From positions 135,524,192-135,588,191 of the forward strand of contig JBAIZL010000001.1 in assembly GCA_036971475.1 (NCBI GenBank): 64,000 nucleotides of DNA, given 5' to 3'. The notes beneath the pieces are model-generated. The model saw nothing but the letters and a program-made list of their open reading frames with translations. It did not search any database and was not told where the DNA came from. The position numbers and the translations under genes were made by a program. The stretch comes from Prosapia bicincta. Its lineage: Eukaryota; Arthropoda; Insecta; Hemiptera; Cercopidae. Shown piece after piece: positions 34,055-46,260 of this stretch (the stretch's first letter is position 1; each line of letters opens with the position of its first letter).

Positions 34055-35248
34055 GTAGGATGGATTTATCAACACTAAAAGGAGAGAGAAAGGGAGAAAA
34101 TGGTTTATTTCTATAGCCCACATATTTTATAGAAATGTAGTTTAAATTCATCTTTTCAGTATATGTTACAGACAAAGTGATTATTCCAGGCATTTTATTT
34201 AATACTTAGGCATTCTATACTTTCCCTAATAGTTTTAGTCAAATTCTTAGATAAGAATGATTTTGTATAATTTTACATAGTTTTTCTAGGTGTTATATAT
34301 AATGCCAAGAGTTTATCAGGTAAAATGTATCACAAATGAACTTTTGTACTTTACAGTTAATTCATTTAACATGGCCTCTTTCTTCATACCCTATTGAAAC
34401 ACGAAAATTCATGGAGAACATCAAATAAGTCTGAATCAATAACATAAAAGTTTATGGCACTGTTTCCATGTTTCAGTGGATAAATTAATATTTGTTGATT
34501 TGCTACTAGTGTTACATTGTACCTGTTAAGTAGCCAGTAGTCATGGGGTTCCTTTTTTGATTTGATTTTGGTATCTTCAACCTTCTAAACTAATGTATTG
34601 TAGTAGCTACGTGTCAAAAACACATTTTTAGCATTCGTGCTACGGTTTTTACCAATGTCTGCATTAAATTTTAATCTCATATTAGTCAAAAGGTCCGCCA
34701 AACACTGATCTACGATCACTTGAGATATTTCGGATAATATACAGACATGTAAACTGTTCACAACACACTGGCTGTAGCACACTATTGAAGCACGGCATCC
34801 AGTACAGAATAGTGCTGGCGACTAGTGAGTGGTGAGGGTATGGACGGCAGGGGGGTCAGGGCTTGGTTGTCTTAAGCTACAGGTTTACCTGAGTCATGGC
34901 ACACATTGTATAGAATGCCAAAGTAAAGTATGAAAACAAATTTCTTTAATACTTTGCCCGTCAATTTTAGGCAATGTATAGAATGACTATGCATTCTATG
35001 GAGTGACAAACTTAATACATTGTCTGTAACATATATAAGACAAAACTTACACAGTCTCATAATGAAGTGGTCTCAAAACTGGTGTGATGGAGTTTAAGTT
35101 TTATTGTGTGGACATGTAAATTTATTTCTGATTTATGTTCTATATTGAGGCTAGTAGAATGTAACTATACTTCGCTAGTAGATCAATAGATCTCAGTAGA
35201 CAAGTTGAAAACAACTCATATATCATAATTTAGCCAAACGACTCCCTA

Positions 35249-35250
<2 letters not shown>

Positions 35251-35289
<39 letters not shown>
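35251..35289. repeat. (TA)n microsatellite
   Basis: Pure TA run directly before a foldback-family fragment, the same arrangement as at 4.4 kb. Confidence 0.9.
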
Positions 35290-35294
<5 letters not shown>

Positions 35295-35299
35295 CAACA

Positions 35300-35400
35300 T
35301 AGGTTATTCAAATACAAGAATATTTATTAATTTATATCCAAAGCTTTTCATTGGTAAACATTACCAACATCCTCAGGAATGAAAACATTTTCTGTAGTGA
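35300..35400. mobile_element. foldback family fragment related to 4.45-4.7 kb
   Basis: CAAGAATATTTATTAATT, CCAAAGCTTTTCATTGG and ACCAACATCCTCAGGAATG parallel the order AAGAATAC, CAAAGCTTTTTG, CATCTTCAGGAAAAT in the 4.5-kb element. Only one arm is present. Confidence 0.45.
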
Positions 35401-35689
35401 TGAAATTTGAAGTAAATTGTATGGAAAGATTGTATCAAACCATTCTTATTTTAAGGCAATGAAAAAGCATTATTTTTTGACTACTACCCCAAAATGTTTT
35501 TAGTTGAATTCATATAAAAAAAAAAATTATGTTTAATTTATTATTTACTAAAATACCATCATTTTTAAGGTTTCCTACGGTTAAAGATCTAGAAATAAGG
35601 TTATAGAACCCTAGGATCTAGAAGCCCTAGGATTCTAGGGTTTCTTTTGGTAATACAGCCATGTTAGCATCTTAATTTTTCATTTTCAC

Positions 35690-36645
35690 TCCTCAATCAC
35701 AGCGAGTTTTTCAACCAACTTCCGGAGCTAAGTTCAACCTAAGAAACCATCAGCTTACAAAACAGAAATCGCTACCCATTGAGTTAGAAAAAGCAGCAAA
35801 TCAAATCATAGCCGAAGACTATAATCTGAATAAATGGCTTCATATATATACCGATGGATCCTCGATATCACAAACAGGGAAAACAGGAGCAGGCTAATTT
35901 TGTTGACTATTTGAAGGTTTTCTCCCAGTGGGTGGACCTCTCAGCAATTACGACGGTGAAATTGCCTACAGTCTTGGCCGCGGCTAAGGAGCTAGAGCAG
36001 ATCAACCAGCCTATAAACATAGTTTTTTTTGGTTGATTCCCAGGCATCTATCCATAACCTATCAAATAACACAGAAACAGATTGGCCAAGAACACTAGAG
36101 TGCCGACGAATTCTACATACACTCGGGCAAAAAGGATGGCTTATCAAACTTTAATTGATTCCCGTCATGTCAACATTTTCAGAAACGAAAGCTGAAAAAC
36201 TAGCAAGGAAAGGGACTACACCCCAGCAACTGGGTGCCAACCATCTCTAAAATCTTCTAAACTGGAAACAAGTGCTGCAACAGAGAAGTGGGTTCGACAG
36301 CATTTAACCCAAGAGGAAGCTGGAAAAAAATGGGAAAGCCTCGTCACTGCTGGGCCTGTTGGAAACGATCTCCCGCCAGCTTTTGCTGTTGCTGCATTCC
36401 GCATGAAAACATACCATGATTACCTGGCAGCCCATCTGAATCGCATCAAAGTTCTCCGAACACCACATTGTCAACTGTGCAGCTACACTGCAATGGACGC
36501 AGAACATCTCGCTGCATGCCCGGAACTTGACCATTCCATTCAAGAAGAAGTATACCGGGCAGCTTATCTCTACTGGTCAGCGCATCACCAAATGGCTCAA
36601 CAGCCAAGGGTGGGCGTTGGCTAGTAAGTAAGTAAGTAAGTAATT
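35690..36645 (+). mobile_element. non-LTR retrotransposon 3' part: RNase H and zinc-knuckle tail, degraded
   Basis: LHIYTDGSSI at about 35,837 is the start of an RNase H domain. Later pieces in shifted frames (VGGPLSNYDGEIA, then a VDSQASI-like reading near 36,035) continue it, with several stops and frameshifts. The last frame, 36,403-36,624, reads MKTYHDYLAAHLNRI, then CQLC...H...C (C-x2-C-x8-H-x3-C), and ends QQPRVGVG-stop. A (TAAG)n tail follows at 36,622-36,642. It is the same family as the element at 2.5-2.8 kb. The reverse transcriptase is absent. Confidence 0.8.
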
Positions 36646-36649
36646 TTTC

Positions 36650-37245
36650 ATTTCCTTCATTTCTTATAATTACCACAGCTAATTAACATTAGAAATTATT
36701 ATTGAAACTGAATTCACAAATAATATAATTTTAAAGGCCTCTTAGTCCATTGTTATTCTCTGAGATTACTTTGATTTACTAACCATAAATTAATCTAAAC
36801 ACAGTAGGAAAGCAGTGGCTACATAAAACCCAGACAATAGTATCCAAAGACTTGATAACTATAAATGCTTTCACCTGTTTGTGATTATTTTTGTTATAAC
36901 TTGAGGACAATATTTTACAATATGGTAATATTAAATAAAACCTATGTTGTTTCTTCTTAAATATCCTAAATTACTTTTAATTAGTATTTACTGATGTTAC
37001 AAATTGATATTTTAATTTTTGTTTTTTGTTTTATCTAAATAAACTGCCTTGAATATCTACTAATTACATATATATTTTACAAGTTCAGGTTATCACTTGA
37101 AGTAAATTGATAAACTAATCCCTCAAACATGTCAATCAAATTTTTAAAACAGTTAGAGGTTAGAGAACCAGGTTCTGTATCTCTAACGACAAAAATAAAA
37201 TAGGAGAAAAAAGAAAACAGATTTTACACATAATCCAGAATTTGT
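36650..37245. other. AT-rich DNA within the GST-3 pseudogene interval
   Basis: No feature recognised. Confidence 0.5.
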
Positions 37246-37247
37246 TA

Positions 37248-39455
37248 CAAGCAATGTAATACAAGATTGTTGTTTTTTTGGCATGAATTTGGCCTGGTAA
37301 TAAGTGTTTGGTTGAGATTCCCTGTTATTAGCAATGCAATACAAGATTGTTGCTTTTTGGCTCGAATTTGGCGTGGCAATAAGTGTTTAGTTGAGATTCC
37401 TTGTTACTAGCAATGTAATACAAGATTGTTGCTTTTTGACACTAATTTGACCTGGCAACAAGTGTTTGGTTGAGATTCCTTGTTACTAGCAATGTAATAC
37501 AAGATTGTTGCTTTTTGGCACGGCAACAAGTGTTTAGTTGATTCCTTGTTACTAGCTATGTAACACAAGATTGTTGCTTTTTGGCACTAATTTGGCCTGG
37601 TAACAAGTGTTTAGTTGAGATTCCTTGTTACTAGCAATGTAATACAAGATTGTTGTTTTTTGACACTAATTTAGCCTGGCAACAAGTGTTTGGTTGAGAT
37701 TTCTTGTTACTAGTTATGTAATACAAGATTGTTGCTTTTCGACACTAATTTAGCCTGGCAACAAGTGTTTACTTGGGATTCCTTGTTACTAGCAATGTAA
37801 TACAAGATTGTTGCTTTTTGACACTAATTTGGCCTGGCAATAAGTGTTTGGTTGAGATTCCTTGTTACTAGCAATGTAATACAAGATTGTTGCTTTTTGG
37901 CACGGCAACAAGGGTTTGGTTGAGATTCCTTGTTACTAGCTATGTAATACAAGATTGTGGCTTTTTGGCACTAATTTGGCCTGGTAACAAGTGTTTAGTT
38001 GAGATTCCTTGTTACTAGCAATGTAATACAAGATTGTTGCTTTTTGGCACCGCAACAAGTGTTTGGTTGATTCCTTGTTACTAGCTATGTAACACAAGAT
38101 TGTTGCTTTTTGGCACTAATTTGGCGTGGTAACAAGTGTTTAGTTGAGATTCCTTGTTACTAGCAATGTAATACAAGATTGTTGCTTTTTGACACTAATT
38201 TGGCCTGGCAACAAGTGTTTGGTTGAGATTCCTTGTTACTAGCAATGTAATACAAGATTGTTGCTTTTTGGCACGGCAACAAGTGTTTAGTTGATTCCTT
38301 GTTACTAGCTATGTAACACAAGATTGTTGCTTTTTGGCACTAATTTGGCCTGGTAACAAGTGTTTAGTTGAGATTCCTTGTTACTAGCAATGTAATACAA
38401 GATTGTGGTTTTTTGACACTAATTTGGCCTGGCAACAAGTGTTTGGTTGAGATTCCTTGTTACTAGCAATGTAATAGAAGATTGTTGCTTTTTGGCACGG
38501 CAACAAGTGTTTAGTTGATTCCTTGTTACTAGCTATGTAATACAAGATTGTTGCTTTTTGACACTAATTTGGCCTGGCAACAAGTGTTTGGTTGAGATTC
38601 CTTGTTACTAGCTATGTAATACAAGATTGTTGCTTTTTGACACTAATTTGGCCTGGCAACAAGTGTTTACTTGAGATTCCTTGTTACTAGCAATGTAATA
38701 CAAGATTGTTGCTTTTTGACACTAATTTGGCCTGGCAATAAGTGTTTGGTTGAGATTCCTTGTTACTAGCAATGTAATACAAGATTGTTGCTTTTTGGCA
38801 CGGCAACAAGGGTTTGGTTGAGATTCCTTGTTACTAGCTATGTAATACAAGATTGTGGCTTTTTGGCACTAATTTGGCCTGGTAACAAGTGTTTAGTTGA
38901 GATTCCTTGTTACTAGCAATGTAATACAAGATTGTTGCTTTTTGGCACGGCAACAAGTGTTTGGTTGATTCCTTGTTACTAGCTATGTAACACAAGATTG
39001 TTGCTTTTTGGCACTAATTTGGCCCGGTAACAAGTGTTTAGTTGAGATTCCTTGTTACTAGCAATGTAATACAAGATTGCTGTTTTTTGACACTAATTTG
39101 GCCTGGCAACAAGTGTTTGGTTGAGATTCCTTGTTACTAGCTATGTAATACAAGATTGTTGCTTTTTGACACTAATTTGGCCTGGCAACAAGTGTTTAGT
39201 TGAGATTCCTTGTTACTAGCAATGTAATACAAAATTTTTGCTTTTTGACACTAATTTGGCCTGGCAATAAGTGTTTGGTTGAGATTACTTATTACTAGCA
39301 ATGTAATACAAGATTGTTGCTTTTTGGCACGACAACAAGTGTTTGGTTGAGATTCCTTGTTACTAGCAATGTAATACAAGATTGTAGCTTTTTGACACTA
39401 ATTTGGCCTGGCAACAAGTGTTTGGTTGAGGTTCCTTGTGACTGATAATTAAATA
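37248..39455. repeat. 79-bp / 66-bp minisatellite array, about 2.2 kb
   Basis: Long units (79 bp, for example 38,161 to 38,240) contain GTAATACAAGATTGTTGC, GACACTAATTTGGCCTGG and GAGATTCCTTGTTACTAG. Short units of about 66 bp lack the ACTAATTTGGCCT segment. Long and short units mix in a repeating order; for example AGGGTTTGGT recurs after 898 bp (37,911 and 38,809), so multi-unit blocks were duplicated. The array is not coding. Confidence 0.95.
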
Positions 39456-40265
39456 CAAGAAAGAATCATGATAATGATGATTTAAAATGCCATATAAAAG
39501 AACACAGATCTTACAACAATATTGGCATGAGAAAAAAGTTTTCATTTTATGAAAAGAGTAACACATGGGCTTGATAGGTGTTTTAATTTTAATTTCAATT
39601 GCAGTAAATAAGAACGGAATCTGAGTGCATATTTTAAAAATTTTGGTGTTTTTTTAATTTTTGGAGCCAGAATTAAATAGTGAATTATTATTAATGACAT
39701 GTTGAAATAGGTTATGAAATCATATCACACCATTAAAATGAAGTCTTTATAAGATAGATGTACCTGCAATTCAAGAATTAAAACTTTCAAAAAGTAGGGT
39801 TTTGCAAAACCCAAGAAATTTATAAGATTTTTCAGATGAGTTCGGCCAATAACACTCTTATTTTAGTAAAGTATGGGTTATAAGAAATATGACAGAAATG
39901 TTTGAATGCAGATAATGCAGGATGGTTTAGTAATAATTGATTTTCATTATTTGAGTTTATGGTAAGGAGACTTTATGAAGTAAACATAAGCAATTAATAC
40001 AATTTTAAGAAATTTCTATTTGATTTTTTTTTGTAAACAAAATATTATGTTATGGCTAATTTATTTATAAATGTAAGTATTGTTTAGTTGTAAACACATA
40101 AAGGAATATGATGAAATAAGAGAATTTATTTAACTCCTAACAATGTTTTAACCTCTGTATACGATGCTTATGGTCATTCTTAAGACACTATTAGCAGTTT
40201 TTAATCTTTTTTTGTAAAAATTCTGTTATAAAAGTTAGTTTTTAGTCTTTTTGACAGGAGTTAAA
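39456..40265. other. AT-rich DNA
   Basis: No gene or repeat recognised. Confidence 0.5.
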
Positions 40266-40269
40266 TAAA

Positions 40270-40500
40270 GCGCACTTCTGGCATCACTTGGCAATAAAAC
40301 CACTACTTAGTGATATTTTTCAGCAGGCACATTTCACACCAGGTCAGTGCATTTTGTTCAGTGCACTGCTAAAAAATAGTGGTGTAAAATATTCTGCTAA
40401 ACAATATCAGTAAGTAGTGGATATTTTGCCAGATGGTACCAAAAGTGATATTTATAAGAAAAACCTCAAGATATACAACGCAAGAACTGCAAGTTTTTAA
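40270..40500. mobile_element. foldback/MITE-like element, relative of the GST-3 insertion
   Basis: Imperfect inverted ends: CACTTCTGGCATCACTTGGC and CCACTACTTAGTGATATT on the left against AATATCAGTAAGTAGTGG and CCAGATGGTACCAAAAGTG on the right. The right side extends through AAAACCTCAAGATATACAAC to GAACTGCAAG, as in the 33-kb copy in complement. Confidence 0.65.
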
Positions 40501-40959
40501 TAAGGCGGTTTCAAAAATGACTATTTTTATCAGAATCGTTTTATGTGTTTAAAAATCCAAATGTCAGAATCCTAATTTTTTGTATGATTTACTTATAACA
40601 ATTGGAAATACACAGATATGACATTTATCAAGCTTGGTAAATGTTACTTATAGTAAATAATCAGTAAAATGAAAAGAGGAGTGAAAAATTATGCCATTCT
40701 TGCTATTAAAAATAAAAATTAATAAAATTTTCACAATGCAATATGTTTATAAAATAGATTCATTTGGTTTCCAACTTGGGCACATATCTCCACCTATGCG
40801 ATTATCTTCAAACTCTTCATTAAACATTGACTATAGGAGTGTTATTGGTTCAGCCATTCCCATGTGTCAAAGTATGTGAGCTTGTATTTCCGAGTAATTG
40901 TGTTTGCTTATCTAAAACTGATAACAGAAATATTAGAAAAACAAATTAAAAAAGTAATA

Positions 40960-41745
40960 TAACATTGTCAATATTCTACAAAAATAAATAACTATTGTAG
41001 GAAATATAAAAAAATATAGACAAAAATATAAAAAATGTTGTGCAAAATATATATAATGTATAAATTATGTAAACTGTTGTAAAAAATATATAAATGTTGT
41101 TAAAAATATACAAAATATTGTATAGAATATACAAATATTGACACAACATACAAAAAGTTGAACAAAATATAGAAATATTTACAATAAATACAAAATGATG
41201 CACAAAATAAACATGTCTTACAAAATATTGTACAATACATACAAAATATAAAACTGTCGTAGAAAATATACAAATTATTGTACAAATTAACATGTCTTAC
41301 ATAATATACAAAATGTTGTAAAATTGTACAAAATGCTTATCAGAATATAAAATATTGTACAAAATTCACAAGATGTACCATATTTGTATTTAAAGAATGC
41401 TATACAAAATATAACACTGTTGTAGAAAATATACACAATATTGTACAACATATAGGCCTATATGTCGTACAAAATATACAAAATGTTGTCTAAAATATTT
41501 AAAATGTTGATCAAAATATAAAATATTATACAAAATACACAAAATATTGTACAAAATATATAGAATGCTATAAAAAATATAAAAACTCTTGTGGAAAATA
41601 TTATATAATATTGTACAAAGTACACAAAATGTTTTAAAAAATATATAAATCTTCAATATATACAAAATATAAAAATTTCGCACATAATACCACAAATAAG
41701 AAATGTATTTGCAATTGAATACACAAAATGTTGTATAATATTCAT
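40960..41745. repeat. degenerate AT-rich tandem region
   Basis: Irregular repetition of motifs such as ATACAAAATGTTGTACAAAAT and TATACAAATATTG over about 0.8 kb, with no fixed period. Open frames here on the minus strand (Y/F/I-rich) are by-products of this composition. Confidence 0.7.
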
Positions 41746-41749
41746 ACAT

Positions 41750-42940
41750 GACTTGCAGAAAAGAAATTACTGTATTAAGCATATGTTTACTTGTTGACGG
41801 ATTGTGGGAATTAGATATTCCCATTCCTCTAAACATTATGGGAAAATGTAGAGCTAAAACGATATAACTTCTAGTTTGTACTGATATTTCTGTATTTAGG
41901 ACCAGCGCTATTATATTCCTTTATTATTATTACTTTGTTTCTACACACTTGAAGCTTTCTTGAAAGCTCCCCACCTACTTCAAGTGTTCATAGGTATAAA
42001 ATTGTTAAAAATACAATCTGCCTTGTCATTGCTTATCTTATCACATTTTCCAGTATATTGAGCAATGACTAACCCTCGTACCTTATCTGAGCCTCTCTCA
42101 TGTATCTCTTCATGGAGTGCAGATGTTATTATAAAAGTTTTACAAGTTACAAATTTTAAACAAAATATGGACTAATGGTCTAATAGTTACCTTAAATAAG
42201 TCCGTATTATTTTGTAGACTTTTATACATTCCTAAATTTTCCAAGATTTCCAGCCGTTTCCCTCTATAACCACCATGGAATACATCCATTGTATGGACTC
42301 ATGTAATAGCCATCTCTGCTAGAATGTGATTCTCTTTAATCGAGTATTTGGCGTAAAATGAGTTTTCTTCTTGTTGTATCTACTGTATAGGCCTGAATGT
42401 GTACCTTGAATATAGATTCTAAGTACAGTCTTGTCCGTTTCATACACTAGCAGGGCCTATATGGGATTACATACTGTATTACCTTTATGCCGAGGCTTCA
42501 ACCCCTATCAGTTCCAAATTGGGTTTATTGCATTGATAAAAATAAATATATATTTATAAATAATAACTTATTTACTGGCTTAATTTGAGTTATCTTTGTG
42601 TCAATTAACTTATTAAAATATATTTATATATTAAATGTATTTACCTACTTAGGTCAAGAAAGAAAAAAATATTTTAGTTATTTTTTATTAAATAATTACA
42701 AATAATATAAATTAGGTAAAATAATCTATGCGTTAAAACAGCTGTTCTACCACATAACCTATAACATGAAATCAGCTGTTTTACGAAATGATAAGTTATT
42801 ACTTATTTTTAGCCAATTGGGAGAAACAATTATATTGCATACCTTGCCCTTTTTGTGAAATGCTTTTCTCCCATACAAAAATAAAGTTATTTCTTTAAAC
42901 TTAATTAATGAAATGATAAATAAAAAAACTGTATTAACAT
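41750..42940. other. intergenic DNA
   Basis: AT-rich with a few moderate-GC stretches (about 41,880-42,480). No coding frame or element recognised. Confidence 0.4.
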
Positions 42941-42942
42941 TG

Positions 42943-43042
42943 AGTGTCATCCACTACAAGTTAAAGAAAAATCTATTTGAACTTTAGCGGATGAATAAAA
43001 AGTATTTAACGATTGAAAGTTTGAACAAGACACATCGAACTT
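42943..43042 (-). mobile_element. SINE body fragment (copy 3, head missing)
   Basis: On the plus strand TGTCATCCACTACAAGTTAAAG, then AGCGGATGAATAAAAAGTAT and GAACAAGAC correspond to the body and tail of the SINE copies at 7.2 and 17.9 kb. The tRNA-like head is absent. The body order makes plus the likelier reading of the conserved strand, but one internal segment is inverted relative to copy 1, so the strand is uncertain. Confidence 0.5.
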
Positions 43043-43594
43043 TAGGTTATTAATGCTAAAATAAAATTACTTACAATTGGCCCCCGTTCAGTTTTATCAG
43101 ATATGCAAACTATATACTAGAGTGCTGTTTGTTTACAGAGGCATCAAGTGTCCGCCATGGGTTGCAACAAGACTGTGCTGAGCAGGATACAATTAAGCAT
43201 TCAACTTGCTCATGGACAACGAAACTATTGAGACATAATAATGACGCAGCAGTTCTAAGCCTCTTTACTGCAGGAATAGCTGCCATAAGTGGTTAATTGG
43301 GTTCATTACAGTTCAAACAAACCATCATGGGATTTCCAAAATCTTTGCTACAAGGTAACTTCCACTATAAATTTTAAAACATAGATTGTGTAATAGCACA
43401 AAAGTTATGATGTTGTTTTTTACCTTTATTTATAATATTAAATATTAGTTAATTACAATAAGATTTTGTTTCTCCGTCTCACAGGTTTGCATTGGCATTC
43501 AGGGACCGCTTCCTCATGTTTTATTTAAAATTCCTAACCAACGAACAACAGATTTGTACAAATATTCTTTGAGTTTAGCTTGTGAGATAATGTT

Positions 43595-43860
43595 AAAACA
43601 AATAAAATCATACACAAAACTCACAAATTAATCATTTATTTACTCATACGCGTTTCAATGACAAAATCATCATCAGTGAGTGTTACTACTACAAACTCTA
43701 ACTTACAACTAGGTAAGTAGAGTAACTAACCTGCTAGTTGTAAGTTAGAGTTTGTAGTAGCAATACCCACTGATGGTGATGATTTTGTCACTGAAACGCA
43801 TATGAGTAAATAAATGATTAATTTGTAAGTTTTGTGTATCTTTTTATTTGTTTTAACAGA
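43595..43860. mobile_element. foldback element with ~110-bp arms
   Basis: CAAATTAATCATTTATTTAC, CGCGTTTCAATGACAAAATC and CTACAAACTCTAACTTACAA at 43,620-43,712 return in complement at about 43,735-43,830. The right arm reads CCACTGATGGTGATGATTTT...GTCACTGAAACGC, again a CTGATG/GAAAC pair around a short GTGA...TCAC stem. No coding sequence. Confidence 0.8.
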
Positions 43861-44367
43861 TTTGTATTTTTTAAAATTCATTATATTTTCTTACAGGGCT
43901 CAAATTACTCTAATACATTGCACCCTAGTCCTAAGCTTAACCACTGACCACTAATCACTAATATAATCTGTTCGTACGGATAAAATTCAGACAAAAGGAA
44001 CAGGTATAAGCGTTAGACTACAGCCCAGCGCTGCTAGTCGATTTTAGTGAGCAAGTTTGTGATATAGAGGAAAAATTAGAAGGAGATAACACCAAGGTGA
44101 CACATTTTTAAGCCTCCATTTAACTGCATTTGTCATTTTTGGTTTTCAAATATTTGACTTGTAGAGAACCATAGCAAAATAAACAGCTATATAGACGCAG
44201 AGTTGGTTCAGTTTCATTAGTTTATAAACAATTAGTGTTTCACATTAACAGACGAACATCTCGAGTTTTGTAATCTATTATATATTAATTGTATTAATAT
44301 AGGAATCTGCTTCCAATACTAACGAAGCTATATTTCATTTGAGTAATAATTCGGAATAATGTAGAAC

Positions 44368-44390
44368 ACACACACACACACACACACACT
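44368..44390. repeat. (AC)n microsatellite
   Basis: Simple AC run bordering a GC-rich patch. Confidence 0.85.
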
Positions 44391-44650
44391 GCCGCGGCCA
44401 AACCACTAGGTCTGCACCCTCTCAGGGAGAAAAATTCTGTCCCCGATTTCGCGTTCCACACCCTACCAGCACTGTGCCCACATTTACGCGTTTTTCGCGT
44501 AAGCTATACCTGGTGATGATGGACTCTGTAGGGCCGAAACGCGCAATTCAACCGCGGTCAAAATATGATCCCACCCGACTTACCATATCCTGGTACCTGT
44601 GGTGTGTCGAGCGTGATCTGCCAGTGGATAAATCCCTGGACTTTGTGTAA
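44391..44650. other. GC-rich patch, possibly a retroelement tail
   Basis: About 260 bp distinctly richer in GC than its surroundings. It contains GGTGATGATGGACTCTGTAG and GGCCGAAACGCGC, the GATGA...CGAAACG arrangement seen at the ends of the foldback/PLE families. No open frame is recognised. Confidence 0.3.
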
Positions 44651-45760
44651 AAACCAACCAAAGTGTTCACACTCATTTAGGTGATAATTTATACCTTATA
44701 AAATTGTGTTTTACTATAAATTTATCTGCTACTTTTTTATTACAATAATATTTGTAAAGAATTTTGCTAGTTTAAATTAATGATTAAATTTTATTCATAG
44801 TTGCTGGTTGGAAATATTTCATAAAATTTTATTTACTAGCTTTACCACAGGTTAATTTTAATTATTAGAAACATTTGTTGTTTGTTCTATTTTGTTTTAA
44901 TTACATGAAAAATATCATGTAATTTTTAATTACATTTCATTAATTTGTGTTATTTATTTACCATTAATTACAATCAATTCTTTAGACGTGAAATATATTT
45001 GACTGTTTTATGAAGTTCTTAAATGTTTTTATAATCTTAGCATAACGTCAACAGTCAATTGGATAGCACTATTGTTTAACTGTTTCTAATGTTTGAAGAC
45101 CTTATGAGTATGTATGGTCCTTGATTTTTAGAGTTCAAAATTTCACACATAAAATCACATACATATTTAAATATAACATAAGACTAATTTATACCTATTT
45201 ATTTTATTTTATGTCCATAAAAAGTTTTGCAGAAGTAACATGCAAAAGTACTTCCTAGTGCCTTTGGATTTAATTTATATTTGTGCTCCGACACATTAAT
45301 CTTAAGGATTTTAGAACCAAATTGACTGGATTAACATTTTTACAGTTATTTGATGCTAGAAGTTAGATTTAGTATATATGGACATAAAATAAATTCTATT
45401 CACTTAAGTGCTAAATCATCTTTTAATGAATTTCTTTATAAATTTCTTATTCATTTTCAAATATTGACTCTAAATAAATTTTGTAACTATTCATTTTGAA
45501 CATATATAGATTTTGACTTTATAAAAACGTTAACTTTCTATTGCTTGATCTTATGATTCTAGAACTTGCAATTTAATATTTGAACAAATTATTATTTCAT
45601 GACCACCAATATTAATACTGTTTAGAAAATAGCCATTTGTTTTTATATTTTTTAGTTATTCATTTCCAAATGATTTAATTTATGTATTAAGAAATTTGAT
45701 TACATGAATATAAGAAATTTTTGCTAGTTTTAATAAATGGTTAATTTCAATTAAAATTTA
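44651..45760. other. AT-rich intergenic DNA
   Basis: No feature recognised. Confidence 0.5.
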
Positions 45761-45764
45761 GTCT

Positions 45765-46260
45765 TGCCCCAAAAACTTTCACTGGGATGGCCGTAGTTTT
45801 CCTGGATTTTCCTGGACTCTTTGTTCTTGTAGCCATCGGCACTGATCGGTTTTAGGGTCGGTTTTCATTCTATTTTACATTATTAAAAAGTTCAAGTTCG
45901 ATGTCGCGGTCGAAGGCAGATCATCTACACGTTCATCTTGGGCTTGGTTTTCTTCTCAGCCACGGAACAACATCCTGGAACTTCCTTCTGGATCTCCGGA
46001 AATACGTTCGTCTCCAACGGAAGCTGAATTGCCAGTCCTTCTTTGCCAGCGAGCAGTTTCCACTACCATGTTACCGGGTTTTTTCGAAGATTTTTGCTCG
46101 ATTTTTCGCTGATACTTGAAAATGTCACTTATGTTGTAATATGGTGATATTTTTTAACGCCATAGTTTTCTTTACCCTTCAAATTTTTGTTACGAATTTG
46201 AATGACATTTCTAGCCCCCTCCGATCGTATATTGCCCTATTACGGCACTAGAAACTATTT
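45765..46260. other. moderate-GC patch, unrecognised
   Basis: Composition shifts away from the AT-rich background. A plus-strand frame (45,901-46,119) and, on the minus strand, a GNSASVGDERISGDPEGSSR reading both look coding-like but end quickly and match no family I know. It could be a fragment of a mobile element. Confidence 0.25.

Larger units (their letters stand above)
32862..40898 (-). pseudogene. GST-3: sigma-class GST pseudogene (exons 1 and 4 recognisable)
   Basis: The exon 1 relic (40898-40764) reads KYKLTYFDTW, then MAEPI...NEEFEDNRI...SWKP. The start codon is ATT, a stop follows LL, one base is deleted after DTW, and the splice donor GT is AT. The exon 4 relic begins at 33537 after an intact CAG acceptor (LSWINVMFASF...FLAKV, with Asn replacing the N-capping Asp). 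It is cut by a 409-bp element and resumes at 33009 with VFALPNIKKEIEKR. The family stop is lost and the frame runs on to TAA 32864-32862. Exon 3 was not found. A weak exon-2-like segment (SQVIVDQCLADLLTNMRLKF) lies near 34,720-34,660. It is in the same orientation and order as GST-1 and GST-2, so it is the third, decayed member of the cluster. Confidence 0.75.

Noticed and set aside
34585..34782. Minus-strand frame with SQVIVDQCLADLLTNMRLKF as a definite GST-3 exon 2
   Set aside because: It resembles the end of sigma GST exon 2, but the upstream half and the expected donor position are missing, so it is only mentioned as a weak candidate.
35854..36036. 60-aa frame MDPRYHKQGK... as a gene
   Set aside because: It is a frameshifted piece of the non-LTR RNase H relic.
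40976..41836. Y/F/I-rich minus-strand open frames of 105 and 148 aa
   Set aside because: They are produced by the degenerate ATACAAAAT-type repeats; no start context, domain or splice support.
43157..43231. Short plus-strand frame MGCNKTVLSR... with a good start context (CCGCCATGG)
   Set aside because: Only 24 codons, no donor in phase and no recognisable family.
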